This document shows, one piece after another, positions 8,839-16,559 of a stretch of 64,000 bases of DNA. The stretch's first letter is position 1. Each line of letters opens with the position of its first letter. The stretch covers positions 372,001-436,000 of the forward strand of contig NZ_KQ947989.1 of assembly GCF_001513975.1 (NCBI RefSeq), in the 5' to 3' direction. The position numbers and the translations under genes were made by a program. The notes under the pieces were generated by a model. The model was not told the DNA's origin and made no database searches. It saw nothing but the letters and a program-made list of their open reading frames with translations. The stretch is from Streptomyces curacoi. GTDB taxonomy: Bacteria; Actinomycetota; Actinomycetes; Streptomycetales; Streptomycetaceae.

Positions 8839-10491
8839 TCAGCGCCTGCGGCCGGCGCGCAGCTCCAGCTGCTCCCCTTCGAAGCGCGCGCGGAAGTCGC
8901 GGTCGTGCGACACCGCGACCACCGCTCCTGGGTACGTCGCGAGCGCCGCCTGAAGGTCCTCGACCAGGTCGAGCGCGATGTGGTTGGTCGGCTCGTCGAG
9001 TACGAGGAGGTCCGCGGGCCGGGTCACCAGGCGGGCGATCTGCAGACGCCGCTGCTGGCCCGCGGACAGGGCGGCGACCGGGACGTGCAGGTCCTCCTCG
9101 CGGAACAGGCCCAGCGCCAGGAGCTGTTCGGCGTACTCGTCCGGCAGTCCGGGCCGCCCGGCGGCGAACGCGGCGAGCAGTGGCAGCCGCGTGGAGCGCG
9201 CGGGCAGTTCCTGCGCGAGGTAGCCGATCCGGGCGGGGCGGCGTGCCGTGCCCGTGTCCGGCTCCAGGTCGCCCGCCAGGACGCGCAGGAGCGTCGTCTT
9301 GCCCGCGCCGTTCTCGCCCGTGACCAGCAGCCGCTGTCCGGGCGCGATCGCGAGGAGCCCGTCCAGACGCAGCCGCTCGCCGACTTGTACGCCGTCGAAC
9401 TCGGCGAGGGGGCCCTGGGCGGGGCCGTCTGCCACCGACAGCGCCGTCGTGAAGCGGAGTGGTGCCGGGGGCTGCGCCACCGGGTTGCGCCGCAGCTGGG
9501 CCAGGCGTTCCCGGACGGAGCGCACCTGCCCGCCGAGCTTCGCCTCGCTGGAGCGGCGGTGCTTGCCGAAGCCCTGCTTCGGGTCGCGGCCGGTGGTGGC
9601 GAGCCGCCTCGCCGCGGAATCGAGCAGCTCCTCCATACGGGCGACCTCCTCGGCCCAGTCCGCGTATCGCTGCTCGGCGCCGCGCCGGGCGGCGGCCTTC
9701 GCGGCTCGGTAGCCGGCCCAGCCGTCGCCGTACCGGAGCACCGCGCGCGTATCCCGGTCGACCTCCAGGATCGTGGTGGCGACGCGTTCAAGGAAGCCGC
9801 GGTCGTGGGTGACCGCGACGACGGTGCCGCGGTGTGCGCGCAGGTTCTCCTCCAGCCAGCGCACGGCCGCCGCATCGAGGTGGTTCGTCGGTTCGTCGAG
9901 GAGCAGCAGTTCGGGGGCGGCGGCGAGGACGCAGGCGAGCGCGAGCCGAGACTGCTCGCCGCCGGACAGCGAGCCGAGCAGGCGGTCGCGGGTGATCCGG
10001 GAGAGCCCGAGGCCGTGCATCGCGGCATCCACACGGGCGTCCGCCTCGTATCCGCCGCGTTCCTCGTATGCGATCAGCAGTTCGCCGTAGGCGGCGAGAT
10101 CCTCTTCCGTTGCCTCGCCGAGGGACTCCTCCGCCATCCGCAACTTGCGCTCCATGGCGCGCAGTTCGGCGAGGGCGAGGTCGACGGCGTCCTGCACGGT
10201 GCGGTCCGGGCCGAGATCGAGGGTCTGGGCGAGGTGGCCGGTGCCGCCGGGGAAGCTGACGGTGATCTCCCCGGCGTCCGGCAGCTCGGCACCGGCGAGC
10301 AGCCGCAGCAGGGTGGACTTGCCGGAGCCGTTCTCGCCGATGACGGCTGCCTTCTCGCCCGGACGGACGGTGAAGCAGACCTGGTCGAGGACGGTCCGGG
10401 TGCCGTAGGACTTGGTGACGTCCTTGACGGACAGCTGGGCCACGGCAGCGGGGGCGACGGTGGGCACGGCAGTATGGGCGCGGTCGCGCAT
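8839..10491 (-). CDS. ABC-F family ATPase, antibiotic-resistance type (OleB/CarA/TlrC-like)
   Basis: ATG at 10491 has AGGGAAA at 6-nt spacing; an upstream in-frame ATG at 10509 lacks a ribosome site. The 550-residue protein contains two ATP-binding cassettes and no membrane segment. The first has GENGSGKST (52-60), LSGGEQSRLA and LLLLDEPTNH; the second has GENGAGKTT, LSAGQQRRLQIAR and LLVLDEPTNH. They are joined by a charged helical linker rich in Arg/Lys. ABC-F resistance proteins bind the ribosomal E site and displace macrolides, lincosamides or similar drugs from the peptidyl transferase centre. A 7-codon leader with downstream hairpin (annotated separately) suggests induction by translation attenuation. 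The drug cannot be predicted. It neighbours no antibiotic biosynthesis genes in this window. Confidence 0.9.
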   Translation of the reverse strand: MRDRAHTAVPTVAPAAVAQLSVKDVTKSYGTRTVLDQVCFTVRPGEKAAVIGENGSGKSTLLRLLAGAELPDAGEITVSFPGGTGHLAQTLDLGPDRTVQDAVDLALAELRAMERKLRMAEESLGEATEEDLAAYGELLIAYEERGGYEADARVDAAMHGLGLSRITRDRLLGSLSGGEQSRLALACVLAAAPELLLLDEPTNHLDAAAVRWLEENLRAHRGTVVAVTHDRGFLERVATTILEVDRDTRAVLRYGDGWAGYRAAKAAARRGAEQRYADWAEEVARMEELLDSAARRLATTGRDPKQGFGKHRRSSEAKLGGQVRSVRERLAQLRRNPVAQPPAPLRFTTALSVADGPAQGPLAEFDGVQVGERLRLDGLLAIAPGQRLLVTGENGAGKTTLLRVLAGDLEPDTGTARRPARIGYLAQELPARSTRLPLLAAFAAGRPGLPDEYAEQLLALGLFREEDLHVPVAALSAGQQRRLQIARLVTRPADLLVLDEPTNHIALDLVEDLQAALATYPGAVVAVSHDRDFRARFEGEQLELRAGRRR

Positions 10492-10522
10492 ATGACTTTC
10501 CCTGGGCATGCGAAGGGTCTAC

Positions 10523-10553
10523 GGGCAGCAGAAACGGCGCATCGGCCGTGCCC
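10523..10553 (-). promoter_or_regulatory. Hairpin between leader peptide and ABC-F start, candidate attenuator
   Basis: On the minus strand the outer arms GGGCA and TGCCC and inner arms CGGC and GCCG fold into one hairpin with an asymmetric internal loop. It begins right after the leader stop codon. It could terminate transcription or shelter the ABC-F ribosome site when the leader is translated normally. No competing antiterminator helix was mapped. Confidence 0.4.
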
Positions 10554-10557
10554 GGAC

Positions 10558-10581
10558 TCAGACGAAGAAGAGGAAAGCCAT
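10558..10581 (-). CDS. Leader peptide MAFLFFV upstream of the ABC-F gene
   Basis: Reading the minus strand, ATG at 10581 encodes MAFLFFV then TGA, preceded by GGTGGGGG. It ends 66 bp before the ABC-F start. A very short hydrophobic, phenylalanine-rich ORF in this position is characteristic of ribosome-mediated attenuation leaders that sense drug-stalled ribosomes. A TATGGT box lies about 7 bp upstream of the ATG, so transcription may start at or next to the ATG, making the leader leaderless in translation terms. Confidence 0.6.
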   Translation of the reverse strand: MAFLFFV

Positions 10582-10729
10582 GCCCCCACCATAGCAAGAC
10601 GAAGCGTCTCGCCTCAGGAATAAATGTCGGCGATGGCCATCGAAGGCATCGAGGCAGGCCCAGGGGCGGAAGCTGGACAAGCGCGAAGCCCCGCACGGGA
10701 GTCGTGCGGAACCGCGCTGAGCGGCGATC

Positions 10730-11353
10730 TCACCAGTTGGTCAAGTCGACGAGGAGATCGCAGTGGGGGTCGTCGGGGGACGGTTGCTGGTGCTGCTCTT
10801 CCGTGATGAGGGTGGGCAGGGAGGCGATCAGCGCGGTGGGCGTGCCGGTCAGGCGGATGTCGGCGCCGATGACGCCGGGCCGGTCGGGCCGCTGCACGTA
10901 GAGCCGCAGCAGGTCGCGGCCCAGCATCAGGAACCCGATGAGAAAGGGGTGCTCGTCGTCGCCGGGGTCGGACAGGGCCCGCAGGACGGTCAGCGCCTGG
11001 CCCTGCTCGGGCTCCGGGTCAGGGGTGATCTCCTCCGGATGGAGACGGATGACGGTCATCCCCATGGCCTCGCCGATGTCGCTGCTGCCGTAGAGCCGGG
11101 TCCCGGCCAGGACGGTGCGCAGGATGCCGGGGATGCAGTACGGGGCCACCGCGTCGTGCGGGATCTCGTAAAGGAAGGTGGCGCCTTCCGCTTCGGCTCC
11201 GGCGTGGATGGCGATCCGTACGGCGCCGGGGGCCGGCAGGACTCCGCGCAGGCGGCAGCCATCGGCGACGGGCGCGTTCAGGTGATACAGCAGCAGGCGG
11301 CTGACGGCGGCCTGCTGCTCTCGGTCTTCGGGGTCCGTCACTTGTTCATCCAT
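10730..11353 (-). CDS. Hypothetical protein
   Basis: A 207-residue soluble protein that I do not recognise. It has consistent GC-rich codon third positions across its length. Visible stretches include VRIAIHAGAEAEGATFLYEI, GILRTVLAGTRLYGSSDIGE and a hydrophobic strand-rich middle (HPFLIGFLMLGRDLLRLYVQ). No signal peptide or membrane helix is apparent, and no catalytic motif was found. The ribosome site before the ATG at 11353 is weak, so the start is uncertain. It points the same way as the downstream ABC-F gene but is separated by about 150 bp including the ABC-F promoter and leader, so co-regulation is not implied. Confidence 0.6.
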   Translation of the reverse strand: MDEQVTDPEDREQQAAVSRLLLYHLNAPVADGCRLRGVLPAPGAVRIAIHAGAEAEGATFLYEIPHDAVAPYCIPGILRTVLAGTRLYGSSDIGEAMGMTVIRLHPEEITPDPEPEQGQALTVLRALSDPGDDEHPFLIGFLMLGRDLLRLYVQRPDRPGVIGADIRLTGTPTALIASLPTLITEEQHQQPSPDDPHCDLLVDLTNW

Positions 11354-11647
11354 GGGACGTGGTGGCCTGGCGCGACCGGTTGGGGATCATCCCTACCAAG
11401 AAAGTCATGACGCACAGCTTCGCAGTGTGCCTGCTCTCCGACCTGCACCACACAGGCCAGGTCCTCCCCGCGCGACGGCGGCCGGTTGGCAGGTGATTAT
11501 GCGCCAGGGTTCGCCAGGGTGCGCCGGATGGTGGGCCAGTGGGAGACAACCCTAGGTTGAGGCTGTTCACCTCCGCGCCGGACACGTCTGTCCCAGCGGG
11601 ACGCTGGGCTCGCCCAGGACCTGGGCCGATCCCGGAAGGAGGTGGAT

Positions 11648-11776
11648 ATGCGGAAGCGGGAACGGAGTTCAGGCCGCCGTAAGCGACTGAACCCGACGAC
11701 CCGGGCGCAGGTGATCATCGCTGCGCTCGGAGCGGTCACCGCGATCGCAGGATGTGCGGCAGAGTTCATGCGCTAG
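11648..11776 (+). CDS. Small basic protein with one membrane helix, 42 residues
   Basis: ATG at 11648 is preceded by AAGGAGGTGGAT, one of the strongest ribosome sites in the window. The product starts with a very basic stretch (MRKRERSSGRRKRL), followed by a hydrophobic helix at about residues 20-36 (AQVIIAALGAVTAIAGC) and a short tail ending EFMR. The cysteine at 35 is not in a convincing lipobox. It could be a small membrane peptide; function is unknown. Strong hairpins follow 109 bp after its stop, consistent with an independent short transcript. Confidence 0.6.
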   Translation: MRKRERSSGRRKRLNPTTRAQVIIAALGAVTAIAGCAAEFMR

Positions 11777-11884
11777 TGAAGGTATGAACACGGTGGTGTC
11801 CGGACGGCTGGTCCATGGCTCGCGCGAAGCGGGCCCGACCGGCACATGATCGGCCGGACCCGCCTCGACGCTTCGCACGTCCGC

Positions 11885-11949
11885 GTCCGGGCTCTGGAGG
11901 CGACCAGAGCCCGGACCCTGCGAACCTGCGGCCTCTGCACGAGCAGAGG
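11885..11949. terminator. Two stacked perfect hairpins downstream of the small membrane gene
   Basis: A 13-bp perfect stem (GTCCGGGCTCTGG, 11885-11897, with its complement at 11904-11916, 6-nt loop) is followed by a 7-bp perfect stem (CCTCTGC at 11932-11938 and GCAGAGG at 11943-11949, 4-nt loop). They lie between the plus-strand small gene and the minus-strand prolyl oligopeptidase, so they may terminate from both sides. The rest of 11777-12078 shows no gene. Confidence 0.6.
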
Positions 11950-12078
11950 AGTTCCTCGGACGGACTCCAGTATCGTTCCGATCTCTGAGAAATCGGCACC
12001 CTGGCGACCACAGGTTATGGCTGGCGAACGGGTGGCGCGCAGCCACTCCCCCGACGCCCTGCCTGCGATTCTTCTCGC

Positions 12079-14337
12079 TCATGCACAGCGGATCCCGGGC
12101 GCGTCGACGACCGGGTTCGCCGGCGGTGCCGTTGCCCAGGGCTCGTCCGCTGCCGGTGTCAGGCCGGTGTGGGTGGCGCAGAAGGCGAGGGTGTCGGCTG
12201 CGAGGTCGGCCCATCGGGAGGCCGTGCGGTAGCCGTGACCGACGTCGGCTTCGGTGCGCAGGAGGACGGGCCGGTTGGATGCGGTTGCGTGCTGGAGGGC
12301 GGCGGTGAACTTGCGCATGTGGGCAGCGCCCACGCGGGGGTCGATGCGCGCGCTGGTGAGCAGGACGGCCGGGTAGTGGGTGTCGGGCCGCACCTGGTGG
12401 TAGGGGGAGTAACTCAGCAGCACCGCCAGCTGGTCGGGGTCATCGGGGGTGCCGAACTCGGGTGCCCACAGCGGGCCGAGGCCGAAGCGCGGGTAGCGGA
12501 CCATGTCGGTGGGGGCGTCGGAGCAGACGGCCGCCGCGTAGAGCCGCGGGTCGCGGGTGAGGGCGACGGCGACGACCAGGCCGCTGTGCGAGGCGCCCTT
12601 GATGGCCAGGCGATCGGGGCTGGTGACGCCCTCATCGATGAGATGGCGGGCTGCGGCGGCGAAGTCGGCGAAGCAGGCCGGCTTGTTGACGCCGCTGCCC
12701 GCCGCGTGCCAGGCCGTGCCGTGCTCGCCGCCGCCGCGGATCCCGGCGATGGCGTAGACGCCCCCTGCCCTGACCCAGGCCATGATGGTCGGCGAGTAGG
12801 CGGGCGCCGCCAGGGCGCCGAAGCCGCCGTAGGCGGTCAGGATGGTGGGCCGCGGACCGGTGGCTGGTTCGGGCGGCTCGATCAGGTACAGCCCTACCGA
12901 GGTGCCGTCCTCGGAGTGGTAGGTGAGCTGCCGGACCACCGGCACCACGGGCGTCGGTGCGGTGGCGTCGGCCGGTTGCTCCGGGAAGCAGCGGCCCTGC
13001 CGGGCGCAGAAGCGGTAGACGGCCGGCGGAGTGACGAAGTCGGTGTAGGTGAACCACACCTGGCCGGTGTCGCCGGGGGGCGTGCTGAGGTTGCTGATCG
13101 TCCCCGGCCCGGTGCCGGGCGTGGGTACGTCGGCCAGCTTGCGGCCGGCCCCGTCGTGCACCGCAAGGCGGACCGTGCCGCCGCGCGTGGTGCCCACCAG
13201 CAGCCGCAACTGCCCGCTGCCCGGATCGGTCAACGCGGTGCACGCCGTCAGCAGCGCGTCCGGTTCCGGGGTGATCAAGGTGGACCACGCCTGACGGCGG
13301 GGGTCGGCCGGATCGACCAGGCAGACCCGGCCGTACGGCGCGTCGGCGTCGGTGACGGCGTAGAGCAGCCCGTCCGGGCCGAACCTCAGCAGCGCGCTGG
13401 TGCAGTCTGCGCTGCCCTGGTGGATGAGCTGGAGCTCGGGGGACTCCGGGCCCGTATGGGAGAGGTCGGCCAGGCGCAGGTCGTTGCCGCTCTGGGCGCC
13501 TGGCGAAGAACTGACGGTCAGCCATCGGCCGTCCGGACTGATGGCCACCGACAGGTGCGCGTGGGTGGTGTCGAAGACGAGAGGGTCGGCGCCCGGGTCG
13601 CTGCCCAGGCGGTGCAGCCGCACGCCGCGCGAGCCGGACGCATTGCCATGGGTGACGTAGAAGAAGCCGCTGTCGTCGGGCAGCCACGCCACCGGGCTCG
13701 GGCGACCCGGCCGCAACGGGCCGTCCATCACCTGGCCGCCGGCCACGTCCAGGACCCGCAGTTCCGGGCTTTCGCTGCCCCGGTGCGTGAACTGGCAGGC
13801 CAGCAGCCGACCGGTCCAGGAAGGCCGCCAAGAGGTCAGGAGAGTCAGACCTGCCGAGTCGAGGGCCATGGGATCGACCAGTACGCGTTCGGACTCCCGG
13901 TGTCCCTCGATGCCGTCGGCCGCGACGAGCACCGGCAGCTGAGCGCCCTGGTCCCGGCGCAGGAAGAAACGCCGCGCCCCCCGCCATACCGGCGGCGACA
14001 CGACCGGCGCCAGCGCCCCGCCCAGCTCCTGCAACTCACCCAGCAGCGCACGGAAGTACCGGCCGCTGGGCCAGGACGATGCGTGCGCGGCGAACAACTG
14101 ATCCTGCTCGGTCAGCCACCGCTCGCACGCCGCGCCCTCATCCTCCTCCAGCCACCGGTAGGGGTCGGGAACGCGCTCACCGTGCAGTTCGTCGGCGACG
14201 GGCAGGCGGGAAGCAGCGGGGTAGGCCAGGGGTGCGAAGGGCAGCGGTGGGTTCCCCGGCACGGCGGAACCCACCGCCTGTTGTGTGGAGGTCAACGCCG
14301 TCAGTCGTTGTCGCCCTCCGTCAGCTCCTGCCGCCAC
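12079..14337 (-). CDS. Prolyl oligopeptidase family serine peptidase (S9A)
   Basis: Up to 752 residues, cytosolic (no signal peptide). The N-terminal ADELHGERVPDPYRWLEE motif is typical of prolyl oligopeptidases. A beta-propeller covers about residues 110-465, and the C-terminal hydrolase domain carries Ser583 (GASHSG, where most relatives have GGSNGG), Asp666 (ARIDPRV) and His701 (VGHG). The triad is therefore complete despite the altered nucleophile elbow. Such enzymes cut small peptides after proline; in some RiPP pathways they remove leaders or cyclise precursors. The start is unclear: GTG at 14337 lies inside an overlapping 34-residue ORF, a CTG overlapping that ORF's stop has GGAGGG at good spacing, and downstream GTG codons are also possible. 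Confidence 0.85.
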   Translation of the reverse strand: MAAGADGGRQRLTALTSTQQAVGSAVPGNPPLPFAPLAYPAASRLPVADELHGERVPDPYRWLEEDEGAACERWLTEQDQLFAAHASSWPSGRYFRALLGELQELGGALAPVVSPPVWRGARRFFLRRDQGAQLPVLVAADGIEGHRESERVLVDPMALDSAGLTLLTSWRPSWTGRLLACQFTHRGSESPELRVLDVAGGQVMDGPLRPGRPSPVAWLPDDSGFFYVTHGNASGSRGVRLHRLGSDPGADPLVFDTTHAHLSVAISPDGRWLTVSSSPGAQSGNDLRLADLSHTGPESPELQLIHQGSADCTSALLRFGPDGLLYAVTDADAPYGRVCLVDPADPRRQAWSTLITPEPDALLTACTALTDPGSGQLRLLVGTTRGGTVRLAVHDGAGRKLADVPTPGTGPGTISNLSTPPGDTGQVWFTYTDFVTPPAVYRFCARQGRCFPEQPADATAPTPVVPVVRQLTYHSEDGTSVGLYLIEPPEPATGPRPTILTAYGGFGALAAPAYSPTIMAWVRAGGVYAIAGIRGGGEHGTAWHAAGSGVNKPACFADFAAAARHLIDEGVTSPDRLAIKGASHSGLVVAVALTRDPRLYAAAVCSDAPTDMVRYPRFGLGPLWAPEFGTPDDPDQLAVLLSYSPYHQVRPDTHYPAVLLTSARIDPRVGAAHMRKFTAALQHATASNRPVLLRTEADVGHGYRTASRWADLAADTLAFCATHTGLTPAADEPWATAPPANPVVDAPGIRCA

Positions 14338-14405
14338 TCAGGCAGGCTGAGGATCTCGTCCGCGAGAAGGAAAGGACTGCCGAGCAGTCCGGGCAGTTCG
14401 TCCAT
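14301..14405 (-). CDS. 34-residue acidic peptide ORF just upstream of the prolyl oligopeptidase
   Basis: ATG at 14405 has AAGGAG at 7-nt spacing. The predicted peptide begins MDELPGLLGSPF, continues LLADEILSLPEW and ends RQELTEGDND. It contains prolines at 5, 11 and 22 and no cysteine. Its stop TGA lies within the overlapping 5' region of the peptidase gene, so the two would be translationally coupled. It might be a leader ORF for the peptidase or a substrate peptide; I do not recognise the family. Confidence 0.45.
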   Translation of the reverse strand: MDELPGLLGSPFLLADEILSLPEWRQELTEGDND

Positions 14406-14533
14406 TGCACGCTCCTTACAGGATCGGGTTCATTCAGACCGTATTTCCGCTGCTCGACAAACACATCCTGGGCTGACCCATCCAGGTGAGCCCGGCGAGG
14501 ACGTACCGGGGTCCTGGTCGTATTTCGTTGCCT

Positions 14534-15643
14534 TCAGCCAGGTTGGAAGAATGCGAGCATTTTCTGGGCGGCGTCCGGCGACATCAGCAACTCCTGTATG
14601 TCCGCGGACATCCGGGCGGCAGCGCTGGTGCGTTCGAACATCTCGCGTTCGTATTCTTTGACGGCGGCGGGAAAGTCGTCCGGGTGCGCGGCCAGCGCGA
14701 GACCGAGCAGGGCGCCGTCGAGCAGCGCCATGTTGGCGCCCTCCCCCACCGGCGGCATGAGGTGCGCGGCATCGCCGAGCAGCGTGACGTCTGGCTTCGA
14801 CGGCCAGGTCAGGCCGACCGGGAGAGTGGTGATCGGCCGCGGCACGATCGTGTCGTCGCAGGCCGCGATCAGCGCGGTGAACCGTGAGTCCCAGCCGTGG
14901 AGCAGGTCGATCAGCCGCGCCCGGGCGGCGGACGGGTCATCGAACGGGATCCCGCTGGTAGCGAACCAGTCCTCGGGGGTGTTGTAGAAGCTGAGGCCGA
15001 TGCGCACGCGGCCGTCGCCGTTGCGCTGCGCCGCCAGGGATAGTCCGTTGCCGAGCACCCAGTAGTTGCCGCGCCCGACCATCGCCGCGAGGTCGGGGTG
15101 CGTGCGGTCGATGTCGGGAATGCCGACCTCGACGACGTTCTGGCCGATATGCGCCGGGCGGGCGTCGGTGAGCAGTGCGCGGACCCGGGAGTGCGCCCCG
15201 TCCGCGCCGACCAGCAGGTCATACGTCGCACTGCTGCCGTCGACGAAGTGCAGCAGGCCGTTGTCGGCGGATTTGTACGCGTGCCCCCAGCGCACCACGC
15301 CTTCGGGGAGGGAGTCCAGCAGGAGGTCGCGCAGATCGGCGCGGTCGACCTCGGGGCGATCGAGCGGGGCGTCGTCGGGGGTGTCCTCCTGGAGCAGCAG
15401 GGTGCCATCCGGCTCCAGAAGACGCATGTCCTGGCCTTCACCACGGGCGATCGCGTAGAACTCGTCGATCAGACCGGCCTCGCGCAGCGCCCGCTGGCCG
15501 GAGTGGATGTCGAGCATGCCGCCCTGACCGCGCGCGCGGCGCGACGATTCACGTTCATACACGACGGCGTCGATGCCGTTCACGTGCAGCACACGGGCGA
15601 GAGCCAGGCCGCCGAGGCCGGCTCCGACGATGGCGATGGTCAT
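14534..15643 (-). CDS. FAD-dependent aromatic-type monooxygenase (TetX/UbiH-like)
   Basis: ATG at 15643 follows AAGGAG at 8-nt spacing and gives 369 residues. The N-terminal Rossmann motif is VGAGLGGLALA (residues 6-16), the middle has LLVGADGAHSRVR, and the second FAD motif is LLGDAAHLMPPVGEGANMA. This is the class A flavoprotein monooxygenase fold, in which one polypeptide uses NAD(P)H and oxygen to hydroxylate a substrate; TetX, which inactivates tetracyclines, and several polyketide hydroxylases are in this family. It is divergent from a TetR regulator with an operator in between, so expression is probably induced by its substrate or a related compound. The substrate is unknown. It borders but probably does not belong to the sterol cluster. 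Confidence 0.85.
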   Translation of the reverse strand: MTIAIVGAGLGGLALARVLHVNGIDAVVYERESSRRARGQGGMLDIHSGQRALREAGLIDEFYAIARGEGQDMRLLEPDGTLLLQEDTPDDAPLDRPEVDRADLRDLLLDSLPEGVVRWGHAYKSADNGLLHFVDGSSATYDLLVGADGAHSRVRALLTDARPAHIGQNVVEVGIPDIDRTHPDLAAMVGRGNYWVLGNGLSLAAQRNGDGRVRIGLSFYNTPEDWFATSGIPFDDPSAARARLIDLLHGWDSRFTALIAACDDTIVPRPITTLPVGLTWPSKPDVTLLGDAAHLMPPVGEGANMALLDGALLGLALAAHPDDFPAAVKEYEREMFERTSAAARMSADIQELLMSPDAAQKMLAFFQPG

Positions 15644-15657
15644 GGTTGCCGCTCCTT

Positions 15658-15692
15658 CGATACACCGTACTGGTCGATACACTGTATCGACC
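15658..15692. promoter_or_regulatory. TetR operator between monooxygenase and regulator genes
   Basis: A perfect 9-bp inverted repeat with 3-bp spacer, GGTCGATAC ACT GTATCGACC, lies at 15672-15692. A second partial copy, CGATACACCGTA at 15658-15669, repeats CGATACACTGTA at 15675-15686 with one mismatch, 17 bp away. The site sits between divergent genes and would let the repressor block both promoters. Confidence 0.75.
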
Positions 15693-15714
15693 GATGCGAT
15701 GTATTGTTGGCGGC

Positions 15715-16395
15715 ATGTTGGTGTGGGAGAGGCCTGAGCCGCCGAACCGACCCGTGCCGGCCCCGCTGAACCGGGAGCGGATCGTGCGGGCGGCGATCCG
15801 GTTGGCCGACGCGGACGGCCTGGAGGCGGTGTCGCTGCGCAAGGTCGCCACCGCGCTGGGCGTCGGGCCGATGCGGCTGTACAGCTACATCGCCGGCAAG
15901 GAGGAGTTGCTCGACCTGATGGTCGACGCGGTCCACGCCGAGATCCGGCCGGTCGGAGACGACTGGCGGGAGGTGCTGCGCTCTCTTGCCGAGACCACCC
16001 GGCAGGCCGCTCACGAGCACGAATGGCTCGCGGATCTGCTCGGTGGACGACCGCAGCTCGGGCCGCACGCGCTGGCCAGGGGGGAGGCCGTCGTGGCCGC
16101 GCTGGACGGCGTCGACGTGGACGACATCATGCCGGTGGTCACCGCGGTCGAGGCGTACGTGATCGGCGCGGTGCGCCGGGAGATCGCCGAGCGGCGTGCC
16201 GAGCGGGCCACCGGGATGGACGAGAAGCGTTGGCAGGCCTCACTCGGGCCCTATCTGGAACGCACCTTCGCCACCGGCCGATTCCCCGCGCTGGCCACGG
16301 TAGTGCGCGACGCCGCCCACCTGGACGCCGACCACACCTTCCGGATCGGCCTCGACTTCCTGCTCGACGGCATCGAAGCCCGCATCTCAAGGTGA
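15715..16395 (+). CDS. TetR-family transcriptional repressor
   Basis: The 226-residue protein has the TetR helix-turn-helix at about residues 20-66 (RIVRAAIRLADADGLEAVSL, then VATALGVGPMRLYSYIAGKE) and a helical ligand-binding C-terminal domain of the TetR_C_1 type. The ATG at 15715 is chosen because it begins immediately before the normal N-terminal extension; a longer frame upstream would read through the operator. It is divergent from the flavin monooxygenase, with a palindrome between the two, so it very likely represses that gene and itself and is released by a small molecule. Confidence 0.88.
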   Translation: MLVWERPEPPNRPVPAPLNRERIVRAAIRLADADGLEAVSLRKVATALGVGPMRLYSYIAGKEELLDLMVDAVHAEIRPVGDDWREVLRSLAETTRQAAHEHEWLADLLGGRPQLGPHALARGEAVVAALDGVDVDDIMPVVTAVEAYVIGAVRREIAERRAERATGMDEKRWQASLGPYLERTFATGRFPALATVVRDAAHLDADHTFRIGLDFLLDGIEARISR

Positions 16396-16559
16396 CACAC
16401 GGCTGACCGGACCCCCTTGTGGTGGGCGCGGCTGTCGTTTTTGGTGCTTCGCACTCGGCGCGCGCCGTCTCTTCGCACCCGGCCGCCGGCTCGCGCCGTA
16501 CCGCGCGCCCCGGTGGTGCCGCACGGGCCGGAGCCGTCAGTCTCCACGCCACCGCGAGT

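Noticed and set aside
8248..10623. Long plus-strand frame across the ABC-F gene
   Set aside because: Antisense shadow; the minus-strand frame has both Walker motifs and signature sequences.
12169..14661. Very long plus-strand frame across the prolyl oligopeptidase
   Set aside because: Antisense shadow of a well-supported peptidase gene with complete catalytic triad; its own translation is repetitive Gly/Arg/Ala.
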